From Ceratopteris richardii (lineage: Eukaryota > Streptophyta > Polypodiopsida > Polypodiales > Pteridaceae): a DNA stretch of 64,000 nucleotides. The stretch lies in assembly GCA_020310875.1 (NCBI GenBank), contig CM035437.1, positions 51,668,027 through 51,732,026 on the forward strand. The letters are read 5' to 3'. The notes under the pieces were generated by a model, which ran no database searches, had not been told where the DNA came from, and was given only the letters and a program-made list of their open reading frames with translations. How positions within the stretch are numbered: position 1 is the first letter of the stretch; each line of letters begins with the position of its first letter. Both the position numbers and the translations under genes were made by a program. Of the stretch, positions 1 to 8,999 are shown piece after piece.

Positions 1-166
1 CATGTTGTCCAATCTTTCTCTATCTTTGTCTCATCATTTGTATGATTAAATGTGGTATGTTCATGTTTTGTCAATATTGGAAGATTGCTGAAATTTATAT
101 TGTAGATCTTGGACCTATGGAACTCGGACCTGTGGTATTAGTTATGGGCCTACTAAATTTCCAACA
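1..166 (+). repeat. 3' end of the 5' LTR of the LARD-like element
   Basis: Direct repeat of about 4343-4508, with roughly 3.6% difference by eye. It ends in TTTCCAACA, mirroring GTTGGAAA at the start of the 3' LTR, as expected for LTR edges. The rest of this LTR is outside the window. Confidence 0.85.
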
Positions 167-168
167 TT

Positions 169-202
169 TGGTATCAACGCTTTAGGGTTTTGGTATCAAA
201 GC
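169..202 (+). promoter_or_regulatory. Primer-binding site region, two tRNA-Met-like sites
   Basis: TGGTATCAACGC (169-180) lies just inside the LTR, and TGGTATCAAAGC (191-202) follows. Both resemble TGGTATCAGAGC, the complement of the initiator tRNA-Met 3' end used by many plant LTR elements. The second is the closer match (11 of 12) but is farther from the LTR edge. Confidence 0.6.
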
Positions 203-3183
203 ATCCATGCTCTTAGATATCCAGGTTCACAGGTTTCCAGACTTCTAAGTTTACCTCATATGATTTAAGAGCATATTCTAACATTTGACATACACACTTA
301 ATCTAGATGAGTAAAGATTTGAGAATTAGACAATTCAGTCACATGTTTTTTCATCAGTGTAGAGTATGAAGTTGATGATCTGTTAGAAGCCGAATACTTT
401 TGGAAGAGTATGAAAATACTTTACAGAAGTATTGTTTGAAGACCAAGACTTGATGAAGAGAAGGCTACTTCAAATTCAAGGAAGAACAATGGTTTGGAGA
501 AGATGAAGGAATCAGATCAACATCAAATCACAGGTATCAACTTTTTCTATCAGATTATCATTTGTAGGTCATATCTTAGAAGACGAGTTATGAAGAGATT
601 TGAAGGATTCAAGGAGTGCTTTTATACACTTTCATTATTTGAAAGTTAAAGGCTACATCAAAACAAGTATCTAGAGGTCTTTCTAGACATTTTTGAGAGA
701 TCTCTTTCATGCCAAGAAAGCTTATCTAAGAAGACAAATTTGGAGAGCACATCAGTTTTGTTTTCAACCAATCTTGTGTTGTACGTTGGTTGAAAGTTTT
801 TGCTCACATTTTGTATCTAGAGAGGTAACTCTAGAGGTAAGTCATCATTCAGACAAAAGGTTGGTGAATTTAGTCATATTAGTCATTTGAAGCAGAATTT
901 TGATTCAAGGATATGAGGAGATGATAAAACATGATTCTATGTTCACTTCCATTTGTATACCATGTTTGCTTTGTCTCTTACTCTTAGCACTATAGGAAGA
1001 GAAAAAGTTTATTTGAAGACATCAAGAGTGTTTGCTACTTCAAGATGAAGAGAACAAAAGGTTTGGAAGAGAAGTTTGAAGATGTTGACATCGTCATCAG
1101 GTGGAAGAAAGATGCATAAGAAGAAAGTCCAATATTTCCAAAAGAAAAGTAAGACTTCCCTTTCTCATATATTTTCCATATACTTTTCCTATTTTATCTT
1201 CTACATCCAAAGAGAAGTCTACGAGAACATCTTGTGTGAAGATAGTTTAAACAAGAAGCAGTTTCTTGTTTTGCATTATACTTGGTCATGTTTTAGTAGG
1301 TTTTGACAAAGAATTGCATTGAGAGAAAGAAAAGTAGCAGATATATGTTGTAACTCATACGTGTATGAGTTATGTTTTAGTTGAAGATTTTTTAAGGAGG
1401 CAGCTTATATGTTCCCTCAAAGAATTCTTGGAGTGTCAATACAAAGCTACTTGGTATATGACAAGTTGTAGAGAAGTATATTTCATCTTTATCTAACTCT
1501 CAAGGTAAAAGAGTTTTTTGTAGCAGATGTTGAAGACTTGGGTTGAGGTTTTGTGTTTGGAAAAGTTACCTCATATTCAGTATTTTCAGAAAAACTTCAA
1601 AAAATTCAGATTTTTGATGTACTAGTTAGTTGAAGAATCTACTTTCTATGATTGTCTAGATTTTTGGATACATGCTTGTATTCAAAAAGTTGCTCCATTA
1701 AGTCCTATCACTTGATTGAGAAGTGTACTTAGCCAAAAGAAAATCAAGCAAGTACTATCACATTTCACTCGGGTAGAATATGAAGATATGAAGTATCAAC
1801 TTGCAGCTTTTGGAGTTCTCAAGGTGAGAGTTTGTCCACTTATATTTCAAGTAGGAGTTGCAGATTCTTGGAAAGGATTTGGTTAAAGAAAACTTTTACA
1901 ACTTTATGAGAGAAGATTGGACACTTAGAGACATTCAGGTAATAAATCAAGCATTCAGTCATGAAGGTTTGAGCAGATTCTACACAAGTATTTTTTTGGA
2001 AAGATCATAGATCTTGTATGATCTTGGATGAACTTGAATGATCATCTTGAGTATTTATGATTCAGTTGTCTATCCTTTGTTTGTGAAGATTCTTAACATT
2101 GGAGGAAGTAAGTCAAAGATTCAGATTCTATCATATTAGTGTTGCAAAGGAATAGAAGAATATACTTGTTATATTGCATAAGATTATGGATCCTAAAATG
2201 CTTTCAATAAGGTTTTTTGTTATCATGTAATATATCATCTAACCTTATTCTTTAATATGGAAAGCTGAGGAAGAAACCGTGGAAGCTATTAGCAACTGCA
2301 CAATGCTAATAAAAAGGGTTCAGAGATTTTGTTTCAGATACAGGTATTGATCACCTATGAAAGAATACAGAGTCATACCTACAGGTATTCCTATTTCAGG
2401 TATTCCTTTATTTCCTTTGTTACGTTCTCTTTCTGTTCCAGTTTTGAAAGAAGAAGAAAGAAGGAGAATGTCTGGAAAAAGTTCCTGTTAGGATGTTCCT
2501 ATTCGGGAAAAGGTTCCAGAATTCTATTGAAGAGAAATGTGATGTTTCAGAGAGGTATGTTTCGGAGGTGTGCACATATATGTTTATACCAAATTCTGAA
2601 GGAAAGATGTATGAAGGATTTACAGATTGAACAAGGATGAAGACATGATGACATCATAGATTTTTTTATAAGAATCATGAGTTTAGTTGAGTTGAATTGA
2701 CTTGAGTACAGTCAGAGATGAACTAGCAGTGTTCATAATACACTAGGTTGTGAGTTGTTAGTCACAAGTCCCAGGATTCAGTTCTTGATTATGTTTAGTG
2801 TATTTACATAACACAGCAGAAGTATGTTGAGAAACCTTTTTTGTAAGGTAAATACAAATATGTGGATCCTAGTGTATGTTTATAGGTTTGAGAAGACAGG
2901 AGATAGCAGGTTCAAAGTCAGTACATGCTATATTTGTTGTCAGGCAAATGATTGCTTGATGAGTACACTATTGGATATCTATTTTGCATATTTTCTAAAG
3001 TATTATGGTTCATATTCAGCAAGTTCAAGTGTTTGAAGTTTAAAGGAAAGTCAAATTCAGTTTTGAAGAAGACTTTTGAAGAAAAGGTTTGAAGGTCAAT
3101 TCGAGAGTACAAGTTTAAAGTTTATGGCAGTTTGTAGATGAATGAAGTTATATATCTAGTCCAGTTTATACCATTGTGACATT
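203..3183 (+). other. Interior of the LARD-like element, no coding content recognised
   Basis: This stretch is AT-rich and, on the plus strand, rich in GAAGA-type purine runs. Scattered frames of 60-103 codons show no family resemblance and no retroelement catalytic motif. I see no internal tandem array and no nested element with recognisable ends. It is best described as conserved-length, non-coding retroelement interior. Confidence 0.6.
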
Positions 3184-3194
3184 GAAGGGGGGGT

Positions 3195-4508
3195 CGTTGG
3201 AAACAATGTCTACAATGGTTGTAATTATCTAGTTTATACAGCATGTGTAGCTTTCATACACCAAAAGGCGTGGATGCCTTGGATAGTACATTGGCCTCTC
3301 AAAGAAAGTGCCCAGGTTCGTTTCCCGTCGGCAGCACAACGAAAGCGCGATTTGTTTTTTTTTTTACATGTTTTTTTTTGGAGAACAATGGTGACGAGCG
3401 ATTTGTGAAGCCAGCTTTTCATAGATCGTGCTTTGTCGGAGCGATAGCTTTTGATGATGCTTTTCAAGGGATCACAACTAGTATATAAGAAGAGCATTGG
3501 CTCATTGTTGATTCATCCTACACCTTTTGCAACACAAGCTTTGGAGCTTGGTCCCTCATTAGAGGTGGTGCTCTTAGCACATGGGTCAGCCATGGTGCTA
3601 TTTTGGAGCATGTTGAGGAGCGGCTATGGAGTTCTTCTTGAAGAAGAAGAGTGTGCTCACACTCTTGCTTATGGAGAGGATTTACCCCGCATCAGCTTGG
3701 TGGTGTGGATCAGCCATCTACATGATGTATTTGAAGATTGTCTTCTACATGAAGATTTCGGTTTACTTCAAAGACATTGGATGGTGTTTAACATAAGATT
3801 TGCATCTTATGTTAAGAATTCAGGTACATATTCTCTTTATGCACATAGGTACTACATGGAGTTTATGGAGGCAATGGCATCCATATCAGGAGGAGTCCTA
3901 TTCGGCATAGGTACAAGAGAATCAGTACATGTATGCTTTATGCATATTTGGATGAGGTGTTTGAGAAGTTATGTTCATATGAGTTTGAGGATTTCCAGCA
4001 CCAAACTTGTTAGCATTCTTTGCTACTTTTGTAAGTATGTGATCTTTCACACACATATCTGATTTAGGGTCTTCCATAGCCTAAGTTCAAATGAGGGTTT
4101 GCTGATTATCAGTTTCACACTGATCCTTCCTCTTTCTATCACTCATATTCACTCTTCTATAACCTATTAGGTCACACATCTCATATATATTTAGATTTCT
4201 ATCCATACATCTGAATATGTTTATTTCATTTGTACATTCACTCATCCATCTATTTCTATTGAGAATTTTGACTCCCGCATTGTAAATTCACATTTGTATA
4301 TATGATAGTGTGAGTAAGCAGTGGCTTATGTAACACTTTACACATGTTGTCTAATCTTTCTCTATCTTTGTCTCATCATTTGTATGATTAAATGTGGTAT
4401 GTTCATGTTTTGTCAATATTGGAAGATTGCTAAAATTTATGTTGTACATCTTGGACCTATGGAACTTGGACCCGTGGTATTAGTTATGGGCCTACTAAAT
4501 TTCCAACA
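3195..4508 (+). repeat. 3' LTR of the LARD-like element
   Basis: About 1.3 kb, preceded by the purine tract GAAGGGGGGG (3184-3193). It starts near GTTGGAAA and ends TTTCCAACA at 4508. Its last 166 bases match the window start. It carries T-runs and a tRNA-like stretch near 3266-3345. The matching 5' flank is outside the window, so a target duplication cannot be tested. Confidence 0.8.
3266..3345 (+). repeat. tRNA-like stretch (possible SINE piece) inside the LTR
   Basis: The segment reads like the anticodon and T-arm half of a tRNA: CCTCTCAAAG, then a B-box-like GGTTCGTTTCCC at about 3315-3326. T-runs that could stop Pol III follow within 60 bases. The A-box half is poor. It could be a SINE inserted in the LTR, an old tRNA piece, or chance. 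Confidence 0.35.
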
Positions 4509-4984
4509 TGATGGCACACTTGTTTCTTGCCACCTCACTCATTCGTAGACATTAGGATTTTCCTTATGTATTGTTCTTTATATATTGCACTAGTTGTATT
4601 ATTGTTTTAGGTCATTCTTTTATATTCCTTTTATGTAATAGAAGAAGAAGATGATGATGATCATTCTTCCATGACTCAATCTGTGCACACTCCTCTCGAC
4701 TATGAAAGTGTGTGAGTGAGCTCTATTCCTTGATCATGGTTTTGTGTGAGTGAGTGAACCTTTCTCTTTACATGGTTTTGTGAAGCTAATTCTCAAGAAA
4801 GACTTGATCATATGAGAAATTACCACAAATGCATCACCTAACCAATCATTCCTAGAGGTAACTAGAACTCACATATGCTTGTTAATCCTCAACTAGACAA
4901 GTGTCCTAGTTGATTTGGAGTTGTCTGGAATTAAGTTTCTATGTACTCAAGTTAACTTGAATTAGGGTACTTCTAGAAAGCTTT
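4509..4984. other. Gene-free stretch
   Basis: No coding frame or RNA gene is recognised. It contains TTTATATATTGCAC-type TATA-like DNA and repeated GTGTGAGTGAG words that would suit a worn LTR, but no partner copy lies in the window. Confidence 0.4.
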
Positions 4985-5100
4985 AGAAAGTCTTTGGAAA
5001 AATACTCTCCCCCATTCACCTTGTGGGGATTGAACCCAAGGCCTCTCCCTTGGCATCACGTAGACTCAACCATTAGGCTAAGCTTCTTGCTTGGCCATTT
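4985..5100 (-). mobile_element. tRNA-headed SINE (head region), minus strand
   Basis: Read on the minus strand, the stretch has a Pol III A box TAGCCTAATGG (5070-5080) and a B box GGTTCAATCCC (about 5026-5036), both fitting the tRNA promoter consensus at typical spacing. It does not fold as a clean tRNA and has no acceptor pairing I can see, so it is called a SINE head and not a tRNA gene. The body downstream (lower coordinates) is not well defined. Confidence 0.65.
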
Positions 5101-6060
5101 GTTTAGCCAAAAGCTCATAATTTTATCTTGACTTTATCATTTTTCAAGCTATTACATTTACCCCCCTAAGAACATTTTTGCCCTCAAAAGTATGCTTAAA
5201 GTGAGATCTATTATAACATTCCCCCGAGCTCATGGTCCTATCTAGGGAGCATAGTTGTCTTTTCTCTTTGATTCCCCTCTTTAATAACAAGGGTATTATA
5301 TCTTGGATTCAGTATGAAAAGAGGGGAATCCATTTGCCATTTTTTCCGTGCCCAAATGATATTGTCCACCATATTACTGTGTACTTAATAAGTTGGATTT
5401 AGTGAAAAATATGCAAATAATGATAAGGGTTGATTACAAAGCATTCCTATTGGATTCAATAAATGTTGGTCCAATCTAGGGACTAATGAACTGGGTAGAT
5501 CTTCATGTTCATGGTCCTATTGTCTTTAGTTGTTGCAATCAGGTGCATGGTTATGCATCTGGATGGACAATTGGGATGAAAATAGCACTAAATTTAGCAA
5601 AACTGGCTCAAAATGGTACTTGTCCATGTCTCATAAACTCAAATAGGCACTTGGGTGTAGATCTAGCACACACCTCTAGAGATTGTTTTGAACCACTTCG
5701 AGGCTCATTTGAGTACTTACTATATTAGAGAAGTTCAAGAAACCTTTCTAGTAATTTCACGATTGGGTGAATGCTTCCAATACTTTGGTGGGAACTTTGA
5801 GGTATTTCAAGATTTTGAGGATTCTCTTCAAATTTAAGTATCTTCTAATTCACTTGGATTTTTTTTCTGATTTATGAAGTTCTATAAGGGTTGACCGAAA
5901 CAACTAACTTGGAGGTTTCCATTAGGTTCCACTCATATCCAACATCTACTAACCTTTTTCCCAATTGTAGGACTAGTGTGTTGAATTCCAGCTTTAAGCC
6001 CTTGGTAGAAAGTAGGAAAGATTAGATACATTACTTTATTGTTTTGAAAACTTAATCAAG
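5101..6060. other. Gene-free stretch
   Basis: No recognised gene. Around 5160-5235 are C-runs and text reading 'cccccctaag' and 'ttcccccgag', which on the minus strand resemble purine tracts of LTR elements, but no domain or LTR pair supports one. Short frames such as 5486-5728 show no family motif. Confidence 0.4.
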
Positions 6061-6200
6061 CAAGAAGGTTAGCCTAGTGGTCAAGTTTAAAGGATGGAAA
6101 GGGAGAGGTCTTCGGTTTGACCCCTCTCTCTCATGCACATGTCGTTTTCTCTCTCGTGTGTGTGTGTAGGCTTATGAGCCACTCATACTGCACATTAAAG
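6061..6200 (+). mobile_element. tRNA-headed SINE (head region), plus strand
   Basis: A box TAGCCTAGTGG (6070-6080) and B box GGTTTGACCCC (6114-6124) are spaced like a tRNA promoter. A pyrimidine run and a short GT run follow. The A box is nearly the same as that of the minus-strand SINE at 5070-5080, so the two probably belong to related families. Confidence 0.6.
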
Positions 6201-6902
6201 ATATAATTGGTCCTTGGTAAAGTTGTTAGAGGGCAATCTTTCTACCAAGGTTTTGAACGCCACAACGGATACCTTTAAGATTTTGAAAGCCACAATAGAT
6301 ACCTTTAAAATTTGAGAAGTGCAACAAACCCTTCCACGGTCACATTTATAGCTAGGAGATGTGAGAAATAACCCCATTGCCTTTTATTCATGCACAAGGT
6401 TGGAAAAACTCTATAGACATAAGAGAATTATAGAGGTGTACATTGAGGATTCTAAAGTGGGGAAGGGGGTATCAAAATAGAAGAGCTGATTTTATTCCTT
6501 GATGTTGTTTGTTTTTCCTCACTAATGAAATTGCTCTATGTGAATGAACTCACAAAGTTCTATCATTTTGACTCGTTCATAGAAATGAGTTGTTTTTCAT
6601 CGTACGATGTGAAACCACACTTACCCTTTAGTTTTTTTTTTCTTTAATTCATCTTAAGAACGACAAATCACAAAAGTTGTATGATTCCCTCCTAATAGAG
6701 TATTGTAAGCTCAGATCGTTAATGTGCCTTACCTCTTTCTCTTTCAAAATGTGTTGTGTGAGGTTAGGGAGCCTTATCCTAAGGTGTAATTTCTTTTTCT
6801 TCTTGATTTTATTTTATGTTAGTCTCTAGAAAAGAAAAGCAAAAGCTGGGAGGATAGACATGAAGGCTGCCCACTGGGTGGTGTGTATGGGTGGGCAGAC
6901 CA
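6201..6902. other. Gene-free stretch
   Basis: No coding or RNA gene is recognised. A short direct repeat occurs near 6255-6310 (the words 'gccacaa' and 'gatacctttaa' recur about 44 bases apart). Nothing else stands out. Confidence 0.4.
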
Positions 6903-7212
6903 AGAGCCCCTTTTCTTTTTATAATGGAGGTTCAATCGAAGCTTACTCCCACGAGCTTTAACTTTGAAATTGCAATTGTACAAGTGAACGGGTATAGTAC
7001 CATGGGACCTTCCGTATCCCACAAAGCAGGGGTTAAACTGCCCAAAGGTGACACAAGAGAAAGGACTTCCGAAGGCAACTGGTTTCAACTAGATATAACA
7101 TGGTTACATTGGCCTTAGGCCCACAAGGTGTTGTACCATAGATAAGGATCGAACCTTCAACCCCGCCTCAAGAGGCAGAAGGCCCATCCAGCCAAGCTAA
7201 CACACACAGACA
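6903..7212 (-). mobile_element. Full-length tRNA-headed SINE, about 300 bp
   Basis: On the minus strand it has an A-box-like TAGCTTGGCTGG near 7191-7202 and a B box GGTTCGATCCT near 7146-7156. The body passes through CTTTGGGCAGTTTAAC, GTGGGAT, CCCATGG and TACTATACCC, ending near an A-rich AAAAAGAAAAGG. The same body words recur in the same order at 7461-7720, 8175-8465 and 8466-8790, which defines a local SINE family. Confidence 0.7.
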
Positions 7213-7274
7213 TACCAAGAGCTTAGGGGCAACATTTATTTCTTAAAATCAATCAAGGTCAATTGCATCACATT

Positions 7275-7326
7275 GTCCAAGTGTTGTAGGCAAGTTGTTT
7301 GAGCACTCATTTTTTGAGGTAGAGGT
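7275..7326 (+). mobile_element. SINE head fragment, interrupted by a LINE tail
   Basis: The segment GGCAAGTTGTTTGAGCAC through GAGGTAGAGGTT closely resembles the head at 8488-8528. It stops at the poly(T) of the inverted LINE tail, and similar SINE body sequence resumes after 7460, as if the LINE copy inserted into this SINE. Confidence 0.5.
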
Positions 7327-7460
7327 TTTTTTTTTTTTTTTTTTTTTTTTAATAAAAGGAAGTTCGGCCTTAGCCTATTCTCCTGGGCTTTAATTAAAAT
7401 AAAGAAGAAAAGTTACAAGTGAATGGGACTAGTGTCCATGGGACCCCCCAAATCCCACAA
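7327..7460 (-). mobile_element. 5'-truncated LINE tail with poly(A), minus strand
   Basis: A run of about 23 T's on the plus strand is the poly(A) tail of a minus-strand insertion. Read on the minus strand, the text matches the 3' end of the LINE at 13018-13130: a G-run, then CACTAGTCC, TTCACTTGTA, a TTTAATTAAAG motif and the A tail. Only about 130 bases of the LINE 3' end are present, typical of strong 5' truncation at target-primed insertion. Confidence 0.65.
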
Positions 7461-7601
7461 TGTGTGTTGAATTCCTGAGGCTCTTGAACATGCCTCCATC
7501 GGTGTGGACAATCGGTGGTTCTTGAGGTGGAGGTTTTCGAGGCGGAGGTTGTGTGTTAAATTCTTGAGGCTCTTGAACATGCCTCCATCGGTGTGGACAA
7601 T
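7461..7601 (+). repeat. Two-copy tandem duplication, 89-bp offset
   Basis: About 52 bases starting at 7461 recur at 7550 with only a few changes. The shared text includes GAGGCTCTTGAACATGCC and CATCGGTGTGGACAAT. The join carries related words (GAGGTGGAGGTT and GAGGCGGAGGTT). Confidence 0.75.
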
Positions 7602-7720
7602 CTATTGTTGTAATATTCGAGCTATTGAAACTAGATACCTTTGAGCAGCTCTTTCCTTGTGATACTTTGGGAGTGTAATCATTGCACGAGAGTCCCATGA
7701 ATACTATGCCCTTCACCTAT
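7461..7720 (+). mobile_element. SINE body fragment with an internal duplication
   Basis: It carries the family words GGGAGTGTAATC, GAGTCCCATG, ACTATGCCC and TTCACCTATAG in order. It continues a SINE whose head lies at 7275-7326. Its front part is duplicated in tandem (see 7461-7601), making it longer than its relatives. Confidence 0.55.
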
Positions 7721-7739
7721 AGAGAAGCGTACCAAAAGC

Positions 7740-8110
7740 TACGTGATGATTGGTATAGTCTGAGCTGGCGCAGAATCGTACCAAACGTGGTTCTGGCCAC
7801 GCGGATGCGGATTAGGGAGAAGAGCACACTGAAAGCTCTGTGTTGAGACGTTGCGACGGCATTACGCCAAGCAGCAATTTCGAGATGAGAGGCTTCCATT
7901 CCGAGGGAGTACTCATTTTACTGGTAGATCTAACGGACCTGCGAGTCTTTCGAAGCCACGCTGGAACCACGATCCGACGGGCCACGGGCCACGACTTCTT
8001 TTCGAATGCCGACTCTCGATTTCCTTGACAACGATTAAGAGCATTCACGCAGGTATCAAACATAGGTGCCTTTTTCCACACACCTCTCTCTCTCTCTCCC
8101 CATAAGGCAA
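7740..8110. other. GC-rich island of unknown origin
   Basis: This stretch is clearly richer in G and C than its neighbours and contains many CpG steps. Overlapping frames are open on both strands (7812-8144 minus, 110 codons; 7851-8105 plus, 84 codons), but none has a domain I recognise. It could be a decayed captured gene piece, an organelle or foreign insert, or part of an unrecognised element. A short CT run lies near 8083-8100. Confidence 0.4.
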
Positions 8111-8174
8111 TCGATGTGAGGATTGATGATGGGAGCTTCATCATGTTACAAAAAGTTCATCCACGCGTCCACAT

Positions 8175-8465
8175 GTGTTAGGCTGCTTGGTTGGGCTTTT
8201 TGCCGCTTGCGATAGGAGCAAGGGTTCAACTCCTCTCCACGGCACGACCATTGTAGGCATTAAGCCAATATAAAAACCACTTGTGAAATAAGTCGCTTTC
8301 AGGCAGTTCTTTCTGAATGTTGCCTTTGGGCAGTCTAACTTCTCCGTTGTGGGATAGGAGGGTTCCCATGGGTATTATACCCATTCATCAATAGAGTTGT
8401 TCTTTCAATCTCTTCAAGCAAGGGAGATTAGGCTTTGGCCAAAATTCCTCTTTTAAAGAAAAGAA
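8175..8465 (+). mobile_element. tRNA-headed SINE, plus strand
   Basis: A-box-like TTAGGCTGCTTGG begins at 8179 and B box GGTTCAACTCC lies at 8224-8234. The family body follows: GGGCAGTCTAACTTC, GTGGGATAGG, CCCATGGGTATTATACCC, then GATTAGGCTTTGGCC and an A-rich end. It is followed directly by another copy in the same orientation. Confidence 0.65.
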
Positions 8466-8790
8466 GGTTCACCTCGTCCACAGACCATTGGTAAGTTGTT
8501 TGGGTACCCACCTCTTAAGGTGGAGGTTGTGTGTTCAATCTCTGCGAGCTGTTATGCATGCCTGGGCTAGTATGTCCAGTGTACCCTTGTAATGCTTTCG
8601 GACCATTGAAAATAAATGCCTCCCAGCAACCCTTGTGATGTTTCAATAGTTTAACTTGTGCTTTGTGGGATGGAGGGGGGCTTTCTATGGGTACTATGCC
8701 CTTCACTTGTATAGTTGTTCTCTCTATATCTTCAAGCCTAAGAAATTAGACTTCAGTCGAACTTTCTCTTTAAAAAAGGATCACCACAAA
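8466..8790 (+). mobile_element. SINE with the same body but a different head, plus strand
   Basis: The head reads GGTAAGTTGTTTGGGTACC with a B-box-like GTGTTCAATCTC (8531-8542), unlike the head of the copy just upstream. The body (GTTTAACTTGTGC, GTGGGATGG, GGGTACTATGCCC, TTCACTTGTATAGTTG, GAAATTAGACTT and an A-rich end) is shared with the other family members. The two copies lie head to tail. Confidence 0.65.
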
Positions 8791-8999
8791 TAAATTCATT
8801 TGTAATAGATAACAATCTCTATGGTTTCACTCTCTATACAAATAGAATAGTTGACACGGTTGCTAAAGTTAGATCTTATCAAACATATGGGAATCAAGTA
8901 TCAATGATCTCCATATATATTGTCTTTTCATTTCTATCAAGTACACCTTGATATTGTACCCATAGGGGGGAGACACTTAAAGGATGGTAGTAAACCTTT
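8791..8999. other. Gene-free stretch
   Basis: No gene, RNA or repeat edge is recognised. It borders the gypsy remnant, whose outer limit is uncertain. Confidence 0.4.

Larger units (their letters stand above)
1..4508 (+). mobile_element. Non-coding LTR retrotransposon (LARD-like), 5' end cut by window
   Basis: The first 166 bases match the last 166 bases before position 4508, so the window opens inside a 5' LTR and the 3' LTR closes at 4508. Between them lie a primer-binding site, about 3 kb of interior, and a purine tract ahead of the 3' LTR. No gag, protease, integrase, reverse transcriptase or RNase H motif is visible in the interior in any frame, and its longest reading frame is about 100 codons. 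It is therefore read as a large non-autonomous derivative moved in trans by a relative. About 6 differences in 166 compared LTR bases (3.6%) suggest roughly 1-8 million years, depending on the rate assumed. Confidence 0.8.

Noticed and set aside
5020-5100. Minus-strand tRNA gene
   Set aside because: A and B boxes are present, but the arms do not pair well, and a near-identical A box occurs at 6070-6080, as expected of a SINE family.
6195-6377. A 60-codon minus-strand gene with a repeated motif
   Set aside because: The repeat comes from a short local direct duplication of about 44 bases; no other coding sign.
7812-8144. A small host gene of 110 codons on the minus strand
   Set aside because: Frames are open on both strands of a GC-rich patch, with no domain, no introns and no supporting context.
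8940-8970. Purine tract (AGGGGGGAGA) as an LTR element boundary
   Set aside because: No LTR copy or element edge lies next to it, and the nearby gypsy remnant is on the other strand.
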